Shown: piece after piece, positions 19,801 through 28,730 of the stretch
Layout of the letters: the number at the start of each line of letters is the position of its first letter
How positions within the stretch are numbered: position 1 is the first letter of the stretch
Source: an uncultured Prevotellaceae bacterium
GTDB lineage: Bacteria; Bacteroidota; Bacteroidia; Bacteroidales; Bacteroidaceae
Direction: 5' to 3'
Assembly (NCBI GenBank): GCA_900314655.1
Contig: OMWC01000010.1
Span: 40,247 to 104,246 of the forward strand
DNA length: 64,000 bases
Translations under genes and position numbers: made by a program
The notes under the pieces: model-generated
Seen by the model: the letters and a program-made list of their open reading frames with translations, nothing else
What the model was told of the DNA's origin: nothing
The model's database searches: none

Positions 19801-20094
19801 AAGTTCTTCAAGGAGAACGGCGTGGAGGCCACAGCCGTGGCATGGCCTGACGAAGATGCCGACAACAACGTGATGAACATGATCCAGGCCCACCAGCTTG
19901 ACCTCATCATCAACGTTCCGAAGAACCACTCCAACCGCGAACTCACCAACGGCTATCGCATCCGCCGCGGAGCCATCGACCATAACATTCCGCTGATGAC
20001 CAACGTGCGTCTGGCCAAGGCTTTCATCGAAGCCTTCTGCGCCATGAAGCTCGAAGACATCAAGATCAAGAGTTGGCAGGAGTATAATAATTGA
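16807..20094 (+). CDS. carB: Carbamoyl-phosphate synthase large chain
   Basis: CarB makes carbamoyl phosphate from bicarbonate, ATP and ammonia supplied by CarA, feeding pyrimidine and arginine synthesis. The 1,095 residues show the duplicated structure: first half begins [25 protein letters not shown], second half begins [21 protein letters not shown] near residue 575, each followed by an ATP-grasp domain ([12 protein letters not shown] and [11 protein letters not shown]). The C-terminal 130 residues are the MGS-like allosteric domain ([22 protein letters not shown]). carA is not in the window. The gene is slightly longer than the usual 1,075. uvrA follows after 48 nt. Confidence 0.97.
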   Translation: [1095 protein letters not shown]

Positions 20095-20142
20095 TATATT
20101 TCTGGTTTTCAAGTTTCAAAATTAAGGATTATTTTTAATTGT

Positions 20143-23007
20143 TTGGACAGCAGCAATATAGAAGTGCGCAATGCGCGCGTAAACAATCTTAAAGGTATCT
20201 CGCTCGACATTCCCCGCGACAAGTTCATTGTCGTGGCGGGTGTCTCGGGCAGCGGAAAATCCTCTCTGGCCTTCGACACGCTTTATGCCGAAGGTCAGCG
20301 TCGTTATGTGGAATCGCTCAGTTCCTATGCTCGCCAGTTCCTGGGACGTATGAGCAAGCCGGAGTGCGACACGATCAAGGGTCTGCCCCCTGCCATCGCC
20401 ATCGAGCAGAAGACCATCGCACGCAATCCGCGCTCCACCGTCGGTACTTCCACCGAAATCTACGAGTACCTGCGGCTTCTCTTCGCCCGCATTGGAAAGA
20501 CCTACTCCCCCATCAGCGGACAAGAGGTCAAGAAGCATTCCACCGAGGACATCCTTGCCTGCACGCGCCAGTTCCAAAGCGGAACCAAATTCGTGATGAT
20601 GGCTCCCTTGGTGATTCCCGAAAACCGTTCCCTTCAGAAGCAACTCGAAATGGAACTCCAGCAGGGTTATGCGCGTATATATTATAAAGGAGCATTCCAG
20701 CGCATCGAGGACTTCCTTGAAGACGAGGCCCTGTTGGGCGAAGCCGACCGCGAGCGTCTCAATACCGGCGAACACGTCATCTGGTTGCTTATCAGCCGCA
20801 TGTCCGTAGAGGATACACCCGACAGCATTTCGCGTCTTCTCGATTCCGCCGAGACGGCTTTCTATGAAGGCGACGGCGAGTGTCGCCTGATGTTCCTTCC
20901 CAGCAATATTGCCTACGACTTCTCCACCCGTTTCGAAGCCGACGGCATCCGCTTTGAGGAGCCCAGCGACAATATGTTCTCCTTCAACTCTCCATTGGGG
21001 GCCTGCCCCACCTGTGAAGGGTTCGGACGCATCATCGGCATCGACGAGAAACTTGTCATCCCCAACTCCACGCTTTCCGTCTATGAAGGCTGTGTGCAAT
21101 GTTGGCACGGTGATAAGATGAAACAATGGCAGGATGAATTCTGCCGCCGGGCAGCCCGCGACAACTTCCCCATTTTCAAGCCCTACATGGACCTCACGCG
21201 GCAAGAGAAAGACTGGCTCTGGCACGGGCTTCCTTCCGATACCAAGGACATCCACCAGCAAGTCTCCATTGATGCTTTCTTCCAGATGGTAAAGGAGAAT
21301 CAGTACAAGATTCAGTATCGTGTGATGATGAGTCGCTATCGCGGAAAGACCGTCTGTCCCGACTGTCACGGCACACGACTTAAGAAAGAAGCCGAATACG
21401 TGAAAATCAACGGTATGAGCATCACCAACCTCGTGGAAATGCCCATCGCTAACCTCAAGGAATGGTTCGAACGCCTGCAGCTCAGTGAGCACGATGCCGA
21501 AGTAGGAAAACGCCTGCTGACCGAAATCCGTTCCCGTCTGCAATTCCTTGTTGATGTGGGACTTGGATATCTCACGCTCAACCGTCAGTCCAATACTCTT
21601 TCAGGCGGTGAAAGCCAGCGCATCAACCTCACCACCTCACTCGGCAGTTCACTTGTGGGCAGCCTCTATATCCTCGATGAGCCTAGTATCGGACTCCACA
21701 CGCGCGACTCCTACCGCCTTATCCATGTACTCAAGGAACTGCAAAGTCTCGGCAACACAGTCATTGTGGTGGAACACGACGAAGACATTATGCGTGCTGC
21801 TGACTATCTTATCGACATCGGTCCCGATGCCGGACGACTGGGCGGTGAAATCGTATTCCAGGGCAATGTGGCCGATATTCTGAAAGACCCGGAAGCCCCG
21901 GCAACCCAAGCTCTCCTCGCCAAATATCCGAAAAGCTATTCCATCAAATACCTCACGGGCACAGAAACCATCGACGTACCCCAGAGCCGACGCACTTGGA
22001 ACCGAAGCATTCTGCTCCGGGGGTGCCGCATGAACAATCTGAAAGGCATCAACGCCGAGTTCCCCCTCAACGTGATGAATGTCATCACCGGAGTCTCAGG
22101 CAGCGGAAAGTCGTCGCTCGTCAAGGGCATCCTCTACCCCGCCCTCAAGCGTCATCTCGACGAAGTGGCAGAACTTCCCGGAGAATACATCGCCCTCGAA
22201 GGCGACTGGAAGGAAATCCGCCACGTGGAGATGGTTGACCAGAACCCCATCGGCAAGAGCACACGCTCCAACCCCGCCACCTACGTCAAGGCCTACGACG
22301 CCATCCGTCAGCTCTACGCCGAACAGCCCCTTGCCAAGCAGATGGGATTCTCCGCACAATACTTCTCCTTCAATGCCGACGGAGGCCGGTGCGAAGAATG
22401 TCAGGGAGCAGGTGTCATTACCGTGGAGATGCAATTCATGGCCGACCTCACGCTCACCTGCGAAGCCTGTCACGGGCAACGCTTCAAGCGAGAAATCCTT
22501 GACGTGAGATTCCACGGCAAGAACATCTGTGAGATACTGGAAATGACTGTCTCCGAAGCTATTGAGTTCTTTGGCGAGCATCAACAGAAAACCATCGTGG
22601 ACTGTCTGAAGCCCCTCGAGGACGTCGGACTCGGCTACATCAAACTTGGCCAGAACAGTAGCACCCTCTCTGGCGGAGAAAACCAGCGTGTCAAACTCGC
22701 CTACTTCATTGGCAAGGAACAGCAAGAGCCTACACTCTTCATCTTTGACGAGCCCACCACTGGCCTGCATTTCCACGACATCAAGCGCCTTCTCGCAGCC
22801 TTTGATGCCCTTATCAGTCGAGGCCATAGCATCATCGTCATTGAGCACAATATGGACGTCATCAAATGCGCCGACCACATCATCGACCTTGGTCCCGAAG
22901 GCGGCGATAAAGGTGGTACGATCGTCTGTCAGGGCACACCCGAGACCATAGCAGCCTGCAAGCAGAGCCTCACCGGCAAATATCTCGCAGAGAAGCTCAA
23001 ACCATAA
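20143..23007 (+). CDS. uvrA: Excinuclease ABC subunit A
   Basis: UvrA is the damage-sensing ATPase of nucleotide excision repair. The 954 residues contain two ABC modules with P-loops [14 protein letters not shown] (about 30) and [13 protein letters not shown] (about 650), two signatures ([26 protein letters not shown]), and zinc modules CPTCEGFGR with CPDCHGTR and CEECQGAG with CEACHGQRF. The string [16 protein letters not shown] is typical of UvrA. No ATG is available near the N-terminus; TTG at 20143 gives [18 protein letters not shown], the expected family start. It follows carB by 48 nt without a recognisable promoter. Confidence 0.96.
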   Translation: MDSSNIEVRNARVNNLKGISLDIPRDKFIVVAGVSGSGKSSLAFDTLYAEGQRRYVESLSSYARQFLGRMSKPECDTIKGLPPAIAIEQKTIARNPRSTVGTSTEIYEYLRLLFARIGKTYSPISGQEVKKHSTEDILACTRQFQSGTKFVMMAPLVIPENRSLQKQLEMELQQGYARIYYKGAFQRIEDFLEDEALLGEADRERLNTGEHVIWLLISRMSVEDTPDSISRLLDSAETAFYEGDGECRLMFLPSNIAYDFSTRFEADGIRFEEPSDNMFSFNSPLGACPTCEGFGRIIGIDEKLVIPNSTLSVYEGCVQCWHGDKMKQWQDEFCRRAARDNFPIFKPYMDLTRQEKDWLWHGLPSDTKDIHQQVSIDAFFQMVKENQYKIQYRVMMSRYRGKTVCPDCHGTRLKKEAEYVKINGMSITNLVEMPIANLKEWFERLQLSEHDAEVGKRLLTEIRSRLQFLVDVGLGYLTLNRQSNTLSGGESQRINLTTSLGSSLVGSLYILDEPSIGLHTRDSYRLIHVLKELQSLGNTVIVVEHDEDIMRAADYLIDIGPDAGRLGGEIVFQGNVADILKDPEAPATQALLAKYPKSYSIKYLTGTETIDVPQSRRTWNRSILLRGCRMNNLKGINAEFPLNVMNVITGVSGSGKSSLVKGILYPALKRHLDEVAELPGEYIALEGDWKEIRHVEMVDQNPIGKSTRSNPATYVKAYDAIRQLYAEQPLAKQMGFSAQYFSFNADGGRCEECQGAGVITVEMQFMADLTLTCEACHGQRFKREILDVRFHGKNICEILEMTVSEAIEFFGEHQQKTIVDCLKPLEDVGLGYIKLGQNSSTLSGGENQRVKLAYFIGKEQQEPTLFIFDEPTTGLHFHDIKRLLAAFDALISRGHSIIVIEHNMDVIKCADHIIDLGPEGGDKGGTIVCQGTPETIAACKQSLTGKYLAEKLKP

Positions 23008-23034
23008 GGCAGATGAAAAAAACGCCAAAATCTT

Positions 23035-23065
23035 TTGGTGGAACGAAAAAATTCCATTACCTTTG
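23035..23065 (+). promoter_or_regulatory. Promoter of the tRNA-Thr/tRNA-Gly pair
   Basis: TTG at 23035-23037 within TTTTGG, a 20-nt spacer, then TACCTTTG at 23058-23065. The first tRNA begins 20 nt later. Confidence 0.75.
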
Positions 23066-23085
23066 CACTCGCTTTTGAATAAAAA

Positions 23086-23161
<76 letters not shown>

Positions 23162-23202
23162 CTCTAATTAAATTCCTACCCATTTTAGTCCAAAGAATCA
23201 TT

Positions 23203-23275
23203 GCGGTAATAGCTCAGTTGGTAGAGCATTGGCTTCCCAAGCCGAGGGTCGCGGGTTCGAGTCCCGTTTACCGCT
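23203..23275 (+). tRNA. tRNA-Gly (anticodon CCC)
   Basis: Complete cloverleaf: acceptor GCGGTAA/TTACCGC, D arm GCTC-AGTTGGTA-GAGC, anticodon stem TTGGC/GCCGA with loop TTCCCAA, and T arm GCGGG-TTCGAGT-CCCGT. Anticodon CCC reads GGG. The discriminator T is followed by CTG, so CCA is not encoded, unlike the tRNA-Thr 41 nt upstream with which it is probably co-transcribed. Confidence 0.96.
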
Positions 23276-23281
23276 CTGAAA

Positions 23282-23313
23282 AAGATGGTGTGTCAAAATC
23301 GACACACCATCTT
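23282..23313 (+). terminator. Terminator of the tRNA pair
   Basis: A perfect 13-bp stem (AAGATGGTGTGTC with GACACACCATCTT) with a 6-nt loop, 6 nt after the tRNA-Gly. The following CCATTATT is only weakly T-rich. Bases 23314-23446 hold nothing I can identify. Confidence 0.75.
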
Positions 23314-23446
23314 CCATTATTATCAAACTTTTATGAGAAGCCTGCGTTCCCTCATTTTGCAGCAGGACTCATAACGCAATCCGTTTTTGTCGCAAAGCGG
23401 GCCATATTTGGGAGCAGAATAGTGGTGTGCAGAATTTGAGCCTACC

Positions 23447-23556
23447 ATCTGCACTTTTTGTGCAAAGCATCTGCACAAAGTGTGCATCATATCTGCACAA
23501 ATTGTGCGCATCATCTGCACAAAGTGTGCAACACATCTGCACAAATCCATGCTTTG
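23447..23556 (-). repeat. 22-bp tandem dyad array B
   Basis: Five consecutive 22-bp units, the last degenerate. Read on the minus strand the dyads are TTGTGC-N8-TGCACA with centres AGATGTGT, AGATGATG (right arm CGCACA), AGATATGA and AGATGCTT, so the array has the opposite orientation to the one at 7939. It lies between the tRNA terminator and the glyA promoter, both plus strand. Confidence 0.93.
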
Positions 23557-23633
23557 CGCACAATTCAAGAAAATTCTTATGCCCAAGGATTCAAAATTAT
23601 TTGCATTCTCTTCGCTAAATCGAAATTTTGCAG

Positions 23634-23641
23634 TAACTTTG
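23634..23641 (+). promoter_or_regulatory. -7 box of glyA
   Basis: TAACTTTG, 43 nt upstream of the glyA start. The -33 region (TTCG) matches only partly. Confidence 0.55.
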
Positions 23642-23684
23642 CAACCACAATCCGACTAAAGTGTACAAACAACCCCAATAGGAC

Positions 23685-24965
23685 ATGAAAAGAGACAACG
23701 AAATCTTCGAGTTGATTGAGAAAGAGCATCAGCGCCAACTGAAAGGCATGGAACTGATTGCCAGTGAGAACTTTGTGAGCGACCAGGTAATGCAGGCCAT
23801 GGGCTCGTATCTGACCAACAAGTATGCCGAGGGCTACCCCGGCCACCGTTACTATGGTGGATGCCAAGTGGTGGACCAGGTGGAGCAGCTGGCCATCGAC
23901 CGCGTCTGCAAACTGTTCGGTGCGGAGTATGCCAACGTACAGCCTCACTCGGGCGCTCAGGCCAATGCTGCCGTGCTGCTGGCTGTGCTGAAGCCGGGCG
24001 ACACGTTCATGGGTATGAACCTGGATCACGGTGGCCACCTCTCGCATGGATCTCACGTGAACACTTCGGGTATTCTCTACAACCCCATCGGCTACAACCT
24101 GAACAAGGAGACGGGCCGCGTGGACTACGATGAGATGGAGGCTCTTGCTCTGGAACATAAGCCGAAGCTGATTATCGGTGGTGGCTCTGCCTACAGCCGC
24201 GAATGGGACTATAAGCGCATGCGCGAGATTGCCGACAAGGTGGGCGCGCTGCTAATGATTGACATGGCTCACCCCGCCGGTCTGATTGCTGCCGGATTGC
24301 TGGATAACCCTGTGAAATATGCTCACATCGTGACTTCTACTACGCATAAGACACTCCGCGGTCCGCGTGGTGGTATCATCCTGATGGGTAAGGACTTCGA
24401 CAATCCTTGGGGCTACACCACTCCAAAGGGTGTTGTAAAGAAGATGTCGCAACTGCTCAATTCAGCCGTGTTCCCCGGACAGCAGGGTGGTCCGCTGGAG
24501 CATGTGATTGCCGCCAAGGCCGTGGCCTTCGGTGAGGCTTTGCAGCCTGAGTTCAAGGAGTGGGCCAAGCAGGTGCAGAAGAACGCCAAGGTGCTGGCCG
24601 AGGAGCTGGTGAAGCGTGGTTTCCACATCGTAAGCGGCGGAACCGACAACCACTCTATGCTGGTTGACCTGCGCACGAAGTATCCCGACCTGACGGGTAA
24701 AGTGGCCGAGAATGCCCTGGTAGCTGCTGATATCACGGTGAACAAGAACATGGTACCGTTCGACAGCCGTAGTGCTTTCCAGACCAGTGGTCTGCGCCTG
24801 GGAACTCCTGCCATCACCACTCGTGGTGCGAAGGAAGACCTGATGGTGCTCATCGCCGAACTGATTGAGGAGGTGCTCAACGATCCTGAGAACGAGCAGG
24901 TGATTGCAAGTGTTCGCGAGCGTGTGAACAAGACAATGGCTAACTATCCATTGTTTGCTTATTAA
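23685..24965 (+). CDS. glyA: Serine hydroxymethyltransferase
   Basis: GlyA converts serine and tetrahydrofolate to glycine and methylene-tetrahydrofolate with PLP. The 426 residues contain [35 protein letters not shown], in part quoted here as [12 protein letters not shown], and the PLP lysine Lys222 in [14 protein letters not shown]. Length and motifs are normal. It converges with serC-serA, so the genes that make serine and the gene that uses it share one locus, separated by back-to-back hairpins. Confidence 0.97.
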   Translation: MKRDNEIFELIEKEHQRQLKGMELIASENFVSDQVMQAMGSYLTNKYAEGYPGHRYYGGCQVVDQVEQLAIDRVCKLFGAEYANVQPHSGAQANAAVLLAVLKPGDTFMGMNLDHGGHLSHGSHVNTSGILYNPIGYNLNKETGRVDYDEMEALALEHKPKLIIGGGSAYSREWDYKRMREIADKVGALLMIDMAHPAGLIAAGLLDNPVKYAHIVTSTTHKTLRGPRGGIILMGKDFDNPWGYTTPKGVVKKMSQLLNSAVFPGQQGGPLEHVIAAKAVAFGEALQPEFKEWAKQVQKNAKVLAEELVKRGFHIVSGGTDNHSMLVDLRTKYPDLTGKVAENALVAADITVNKNMVPFDSRSAFQTSGLRLGTPAITTRGAKEDLMVLIAELIEEVLNDPENEQVIASVRERVNKTMANYPLFAY

Positions 24966-24970
24966 AACCC

Positions 24971-25000
24971 TACCCCTAGCCCTTCTGAGGGAGAGGGGTA
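24971..25000 (+). terminator. Hairpin just after glyA
   Basis: TACCCCT pairs with AGGGGTA and an inner CCCT with AGGG, giving a long GC-rich stem 5 nt after the stop. There is no T run; it could protect the mRNA end or be a dispersed repeat of this clade. Confidence 0.5.
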
Positions 25001-25015
25001 TCCAATAGTAGAAAC

Positions 25016-25042
25016 ATCCGGAGCATCTGGTTTGCTCCGGAT
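25016..25042 (+). terminator. Terminator of glyA
   Basis: A 10-bp stem (ATCCGGAGCA with TGCTCCGGAT) with a 7-nt loop, followed by TATTTG. Confidence 0.7.
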
Positions 25043-25057
25043 TATTTGTGCATAAAA

Positions 25058-25092
25058 AATCCGGAAGATGCGCGGATGGCGTCTTCCGGATT
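25058..25092 (-). terminator. Terminator of serC-serA
   Basis: An 11-bp stem AATCCGGAAGA/TCTTCCGGATT; on the minus strand it runs into TTTTTTATG. It lies 23 nt after the serA stop. Confidence 0.82.
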
Positions 25093-25115
25093 TTGGTCTG
25101 ATATAATTTACAGAT

Positions 25116-26033
25116 TTACTTGTTCACCTGGAACTTGGTGCAACCGTCCTTGAAGAAGGCATTGATCTGCTTGGCGGCAGCAATACCAGCGTTGATATTG
25201 GCCTCAGCGGTCTGTGCACCCATCTTCTTAGGAGTTGAGAAATAGCGGCCTTCGAACTTGGCGAATTCAGCATCTGCATCGGGCTTAATATCGGTGATAT
25301 ACTTCAAGTCTTCGCGCTCAGCCATGAGCTTGAGCAGTTCTGGCTCGTTGATGACTTCCTTGCGGGCTGTGTTCACCACGATTCCACCCTTCTTCATCTT
25401 GTTCACCAGGGCGTAGTTGATACTCTCCTTGGTCTCGGGAGTGGCAGGGATGTGGAGTGAAACCACGTCGCACTGCTCGAAAAGTGCATCCTGATTGGCA
25501 ACGGCGTGAACGCCAGCCTGCTCGATAACCTCAGCGGGGCAATAAGCATCGTAGGCATAGACATCCATACCGAAGCCCTTGGCGATACGGGCTACGTTGC
25601 GGCCCACGTTACCGAAGGCCAGGATACCGAGTTTCTTGCCCAGCAGTTCAGAGCCTGCCTTACCGTTGAAGAAATTGCGAACGCCGAAAACGAGCATACC
25701 GAACACGAGTTCTGCCACGGCGTTGGAGTTCTGTCCGGGGGTGTTTTCAGCCACAACGTTGTGAGCTGTAGCAGCAGCCAGGTCGATGTTGTCGTAACCA
25801 GCTCCGGCGCGTACCACAATCTTCAACTGTTTGGCGGCATCGAGCACTTCAGCGTCCACCTTGTCAGAGCGAATGATGAGTGCATCGGCATCCTTCACAG
25901 CATCGAGAAGCTGTGCCTTCTCTGTATATTTCTCCAGCAGCACGAGTTCGTTGCCTGCTGCTTCAATCTCTGCTTTGATTCCATTCACGGCAGCTGCTGC
26001 GAATGGCTTTTCAGTTGCAACTAATACTTTCAT
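25116..26033 (-). CDS. serA: D-3-phosphoglycerate dehydrogenase, short form with Lys in the active site
   Basis: SerA oxidises 3-phosphoglycerate, the first step of serine synthesis. The 305 residues contain only the substrate and NAD-binding domains; the ACT regulatory domain is missing. Visible features are RAGAGYDNID, ENTPGQNSNAVAE, the nucleotide loop AFGNVGRNVARI (139-150), VVNTARKEVI (Arg224) and FSTPKKMGAQTAEA. At the place of the catalytic His of most D-2-hydroxyacid dehydrogenases (TPH) there is Lys269. This fits the described type 3 PGDHs that use Lys. It lies 15 nt after serC, which supports the assignment over other 2-hydroxyacid dehydrogenases. Confidence 0.92.
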   Translation of the reverse strand: MKVLVATEKPFAAAAVNGIKAEIEAAGNELVLLEKYTEKAQLLDAVKDADALIIRSDKVDAEVLDAAKQLKIVVRAGAGYDNIDLAAATAHNVVAENTPGQNSNAVAELVFGMLVFGVRNFFNGKAGSELLGKKLGILAFGNVGRNVARIAKGFGMDVYAYDAYCPAEVIEQAGVHAVANQDALFEQCDVVSLHIPATPETKESINYALVNKMKKGGIVVNTARKEVINEPELLKLMAEREDLKYITDIKPDADAEFAKFEGRYFSTPKKMGAQTAEANINAGIAAAKQINAFFKDGCTKFQVNK

Positions 26034-26048
26034 CTGTTCAGTTAATTA

Positions 26049-27119
26049 TTAATGATTTGCTTCGAATTCCTTCATGCATGCTACGAGGGCATTCACGCCT
26101 TCGATGGTCTGGGCGTTGTAGCAAGAAGCGCGGAAACCACCAACCGAACGGTGACCTTTCACGCCGACCATGCCCTTTGAGGTAGCGAAGTCGAGGAAGT
26201 CTTTTTCAAGCTCCTTGTACTCGTCGGCCATCACGAAGCAGATGTTCATCAGCGAACGGTCTTCCTCAGCGGTCACGGTGCCACGGAACAGTTTGTTGCG
26301 GTCAATCTCGCCATATACGATCTCAGCGCGCTGCTTAGCAAGCTTGTCCATAGCCTCTACGCCACCCTGAGCCTTAATCCAACGGAGGTTCTCAAGAGCG
26401 GTATAAATAGGAATCACGGGAGGCGTGTTGAACATAGAACCCTTGTCAACGTGGGTGCGATAGTCGAGCATGGTGGGAATCTCACGGGGAGCCTTGCCCA
26501 GGGCGTCTTCCTTGACGATGATGATAGTCACACCGGCCATGGAGAGGTTCTTCTGAGCACCGGCATAGATGGCATCATACTTTGCCACGTCAACGGGACG
26601 GCTGAAGATATCGGAAGACATATCGGCAATCAGACGCACAGGCACTTCGGGATCGTAGCGCATCTCAGTACCGTAAATGGTATTGTTTGAAGTGATGTGC
26701 AGATAGTCGGCATCAGCAGGAACGGTCCATCCCTTAGGGATAAAGGTGTAGTTGGCATCAGCTGAAGAAGCCACTTCAACCACCTCACCGAAAAGTTTTG
26801 CTTCCTTCATAGCCTTCTTAGCCCAAACACCAGTGTTCAGATAAGCGGCTTTCTTGATCAGGAAGTTGTAGGGAATCATACAGAACTCCAGAGATGCACC
26901 ACCACCGAGGAAGAGCACTTTGTAGCCATCGGGCACATTGAGCAATTCCTTGACAAGGGCTTCAGCCTCATCTACAACTGGTTGGAAATCCTTTGCACGG
27001 TGGCTGATTTCAGCGAGAGAAAGGCCACTGCCATTGAAGTCTAAAATCTGCTTTGCGGTATTCTCGATGACCACGCGGGGAAGCATCGATGGACCAGCAT
27101 TAAAGTTGTACTTCTTCAT
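26049..27119 (-). CDS. serC: Phosphoserine aminotransferase
   Basis: SerC transaminates 3-phosphohydroxypyruvate to phosphoserine. The 356 residues show [12 protein letters not shown] at the start, [25 protein letters not shown], the PLP-binding Lys190 in [12 protein letters not shown], and [15 protein letters not shown] near the end, all class V aminotransferase features of SerC. First gene of serC-serA. No serB is seen, so the phosphatase step is encoded elsewhere. Confidence 0.97.
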   Translation of the reverse strand: MKKYNFNAGPSMLPRVVIENTAKQILDFNGSGLSLAEISHRAKDFQPVVDEAEALVKELLNVPDGYKVLFLGGGASLEFCMIPYNFLIKKAAYLNTGVWAKKAMKEAKLFGEVVEVASSADANYTFIPKGWTVPADADYLHITSNNTIYGTEMRYDPEVPVRLIADMSSDIFSRPVDVAKYDAIYAGAQKNLSMAGVTIIIVKEDALGKAPREIPTMLDYRTHVDKGSMFNTPPVIPIYTALENLRWIKAQGGVEAMDKLAKQRAEIVYGEIDRNKLFRGTVTAEEDRSLMNICFVMADEYKELEKDFLDFATSKGMVGVKGHRSVGGFRASCYNAQTIEGVNALVACMKEFEANH

Positions 27120-27163
27120 TTGATGTATTTGTATTTAAATTGGTAATATTTCTAAAAACGCTG

Positions 27164-27195
27164 CGAAATTACAATATTTCCGCAAAATAGCCAAA
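27164..27195 (-). promoter_or_regulatory. Probable promoter of serC-serA
   Basis: Minus strand: TTTG (27192-27195), 20 nt, then TAATTTCG (27164-27171), one mismatch to TAnnTTTG. It lies 45 nt upstream of serC. The rest of the gap to 27286 is AT-rich with nothing else visible. Confidence 0.5.
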
Positions 27196-27286
27196 TATTT
27201 TATCACAATTTATCATTAATCTACGATTATCGTGTCATTTTGTCATGTATATTTATCACTTTACTAATGATTGGTTTGCTGACCAC

Positions 27287-28606
27287 TCATTTTATTTCCT
27301 CAATAATCGTCTTCAATCCCTTGATTTTCTCGCCCTGCACATTGCGCAGAGCAGATTGGAGCCGTTCCCTTCTGACAGCCACATAGGCATAGCGGTCGTT
27401 GACGTCGATACGGCCGATTTCGTCGCTCTTCAGTCCGCCTTTCTTGCATAGGAATCCCACGATGTCGGCTTTCGAAATCTTGTCTTTCTTGCCCTTGCCG
27501 ATATAGAGCGTGGCCATACGGGGAGCAGCCGGAGCAGCATCAGTTTCCGGGAGTTCGAAATCGGCCACCTCACCCTCAATGTAATCGGGCATGTATTCAC
27601 CGCCATTGAGGATGAAAAAAGTGTTGCCCGACTTGTCCCAACGGGCCGTGCGCCCTACCCTATGGATATAGCCGTCTTCGCCGAGAGGCAGATGGTAATG
27701 GATGATGTTCTGGATGTCGGGAATGTCGAGTCCACGGCTTGCCAGATCGGTGCATACCAACACATTGGCTGAACCGTTGGAGAATCGATAGAGTGAGTCT
27801 TCGCGCTGTTTCTGCTCCATTCCACCATGAAATGCGCTGACGGCAAAGCCTCGCTCAAGCAGGAAAGTAGCCGTGCGCTCCACACTATCACGATAGTTGA
27901 GGAACACCACGCTACTCTCATCCCCAAAGCTTAGGAGCAGACGGGAGAGCGTCTCCAACTTGTCTTTCACAGGACTTTCTACCTTATATAATAGTACCCG
28001 TTCAGGAACCTGCTCTTCGTCAACGAGATAGTCGAGCCTGACGGTCTTACCCATACGGACGAAACGCGGGATCTCCTCTGCATCCGTTGCCGAAAGAAGC
28101 ACCAGCTGTTCGGCGTGGCGCAAACGTCCCATGAGGAGGCTCATCTCCTCGCGGAAGCCCATTTCAAGACATTTATCAAATTCATCGATGACAACATACT
28201 TGATAAAGAGCGGTGAAACGTTTTCCTTGAGCAGATGATCATTGATGCGTCCGGGAGTGGCAAACACCACCTGCGGCTGTACATCGCGCATCTTTCGGTG
28301 CTCGTCCATCGCGGCACGTCCTCCATAGAGAGCCATCGAGCGTAAGCCCGACCCCATGTTCTTCAAGACCGTCTGCGACTGAAGGGCCAGCTCACGACCC
28401 GGCACCACGACGAGCATCTGCACCTGATCAAGACGGGCATCAAGCTTCTGGATAAGCGGAAGAAGATAGGCAAGTGTCTTTCCGCTACCCGTAGGCGATA
28501 GTATCACCACATCATCGTTCTTGCGGAGAATCACATCCATCGCCTCCTTTTGCATGGCATTCAGTTCGGAGATGCCTAACTTTACAAGTATCTTATCGGT
28601 ATCCAT
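27287..28606 (-). CDS. DEAD-box-like RNA helicase, DbpA type
   Basis: An ATP-dependent RNA helicase, probably acting in ribosome assembly. From ATG 28604-28606 it has 439 residues. Motifs: Q region (LGISELNAMQKEAM), I SPTGSGKT (37-44), Ia PGRELA, Ib ATPGR, II DEFD (141-144) instead of DEAD, III SAT (172-174), then the second RecA domain with DLASRGLDIP and YIHRVGRTAR. The last 75 residues (MATLYIGKGKKDKISKADIVGFL) match the DbpA RNA-binding domain that recognises 23S rRNA. The frame stays open to 28909, but that extension covers a promoter and the divergent lipoprotein gene. Confidence 0.92.
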   Translation of the reverse strand: MDTDKILVKLGISELNAMQKEAMDVILRKNDDVVILSPTGSGKTLAYLLPLIQKLDARLDQVQMLVVVPGRELALQSQTVLKNMGSGLRSMALYGGRAAMDEHRKMRDVQPQVVFATPGRINDHLLKENVSPLFIKYVVIDEFDKCLEMGFREEMSLLMGRLRHAEQLVLLSATDAEEIPRFVRMGKTVRLDYLVDEEQVPERVLLYKVESPVKDKLETLSRLLLSFGDESSVVFLNYRDSVERTATFLLERGFAVSAFHGGMEQKQREDSLYRFSNGSANVLVCTDLASRGLDIPDIQNIIHYHLPLGEDGYIHRVGRTARWDKSGNTFFILNGGEYMPDYIEGEVADFELPETDAAPAAPRMATLYIGKGKKDKISKADIVGFLCKKGGLKSDEIGRIDVNDRYAYVAVRRERLQSALRNVQGEKIKGLKTIIEEIK

Positions 28607-28618
28607 ACTTTTTGTTTG

Positions 28619-28626
28619 CAAAGATA
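28619..28626 (-). promoter_or_regulatory. -7 box of the helicase gene
   Basis: TATCTTTG on the minus strand, 13 nt upstream of the start, supporting the short reading of the helicase. No clear -33. Confidence 0.55.
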
Positions 28627-28680
28627 AGCATTTCCAATAAAAAAACGGATATATTCGGGTGTTAATTCTATAAAAATAAC

Positions 28681-28688
28681 TATCTTTG
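28681..28688 (+). promoter_or_regulatory. -7 box of the lipoprotein gene
   Basis: TATCTTTG, 43 nt upstream of the start and divergent from the helicase box 55 nt away. Confidence 0.55.
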
Positions 28689-28730
28689 TACCCACATTCA
28701 AATTCATTCACTATTAAAAACAATACTATT

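Noticed and set aside
17710..20112. Long open frame (about 800 codons) on the strand opposite carB
   Set aside because: It is the codon-bias mirror of carB: no family resemblance, very rich in His, Val and Glu, and no promoter. The same holds for long frames opposite metH, uvrA, araA, tkt, araB and the antiporter gene.
23447..23556. CRISPR array
   Set aside because: Conserved arms are only 6 bp, the period is 22 bp, the variable centres are 8 nt, and no cas genes are present.
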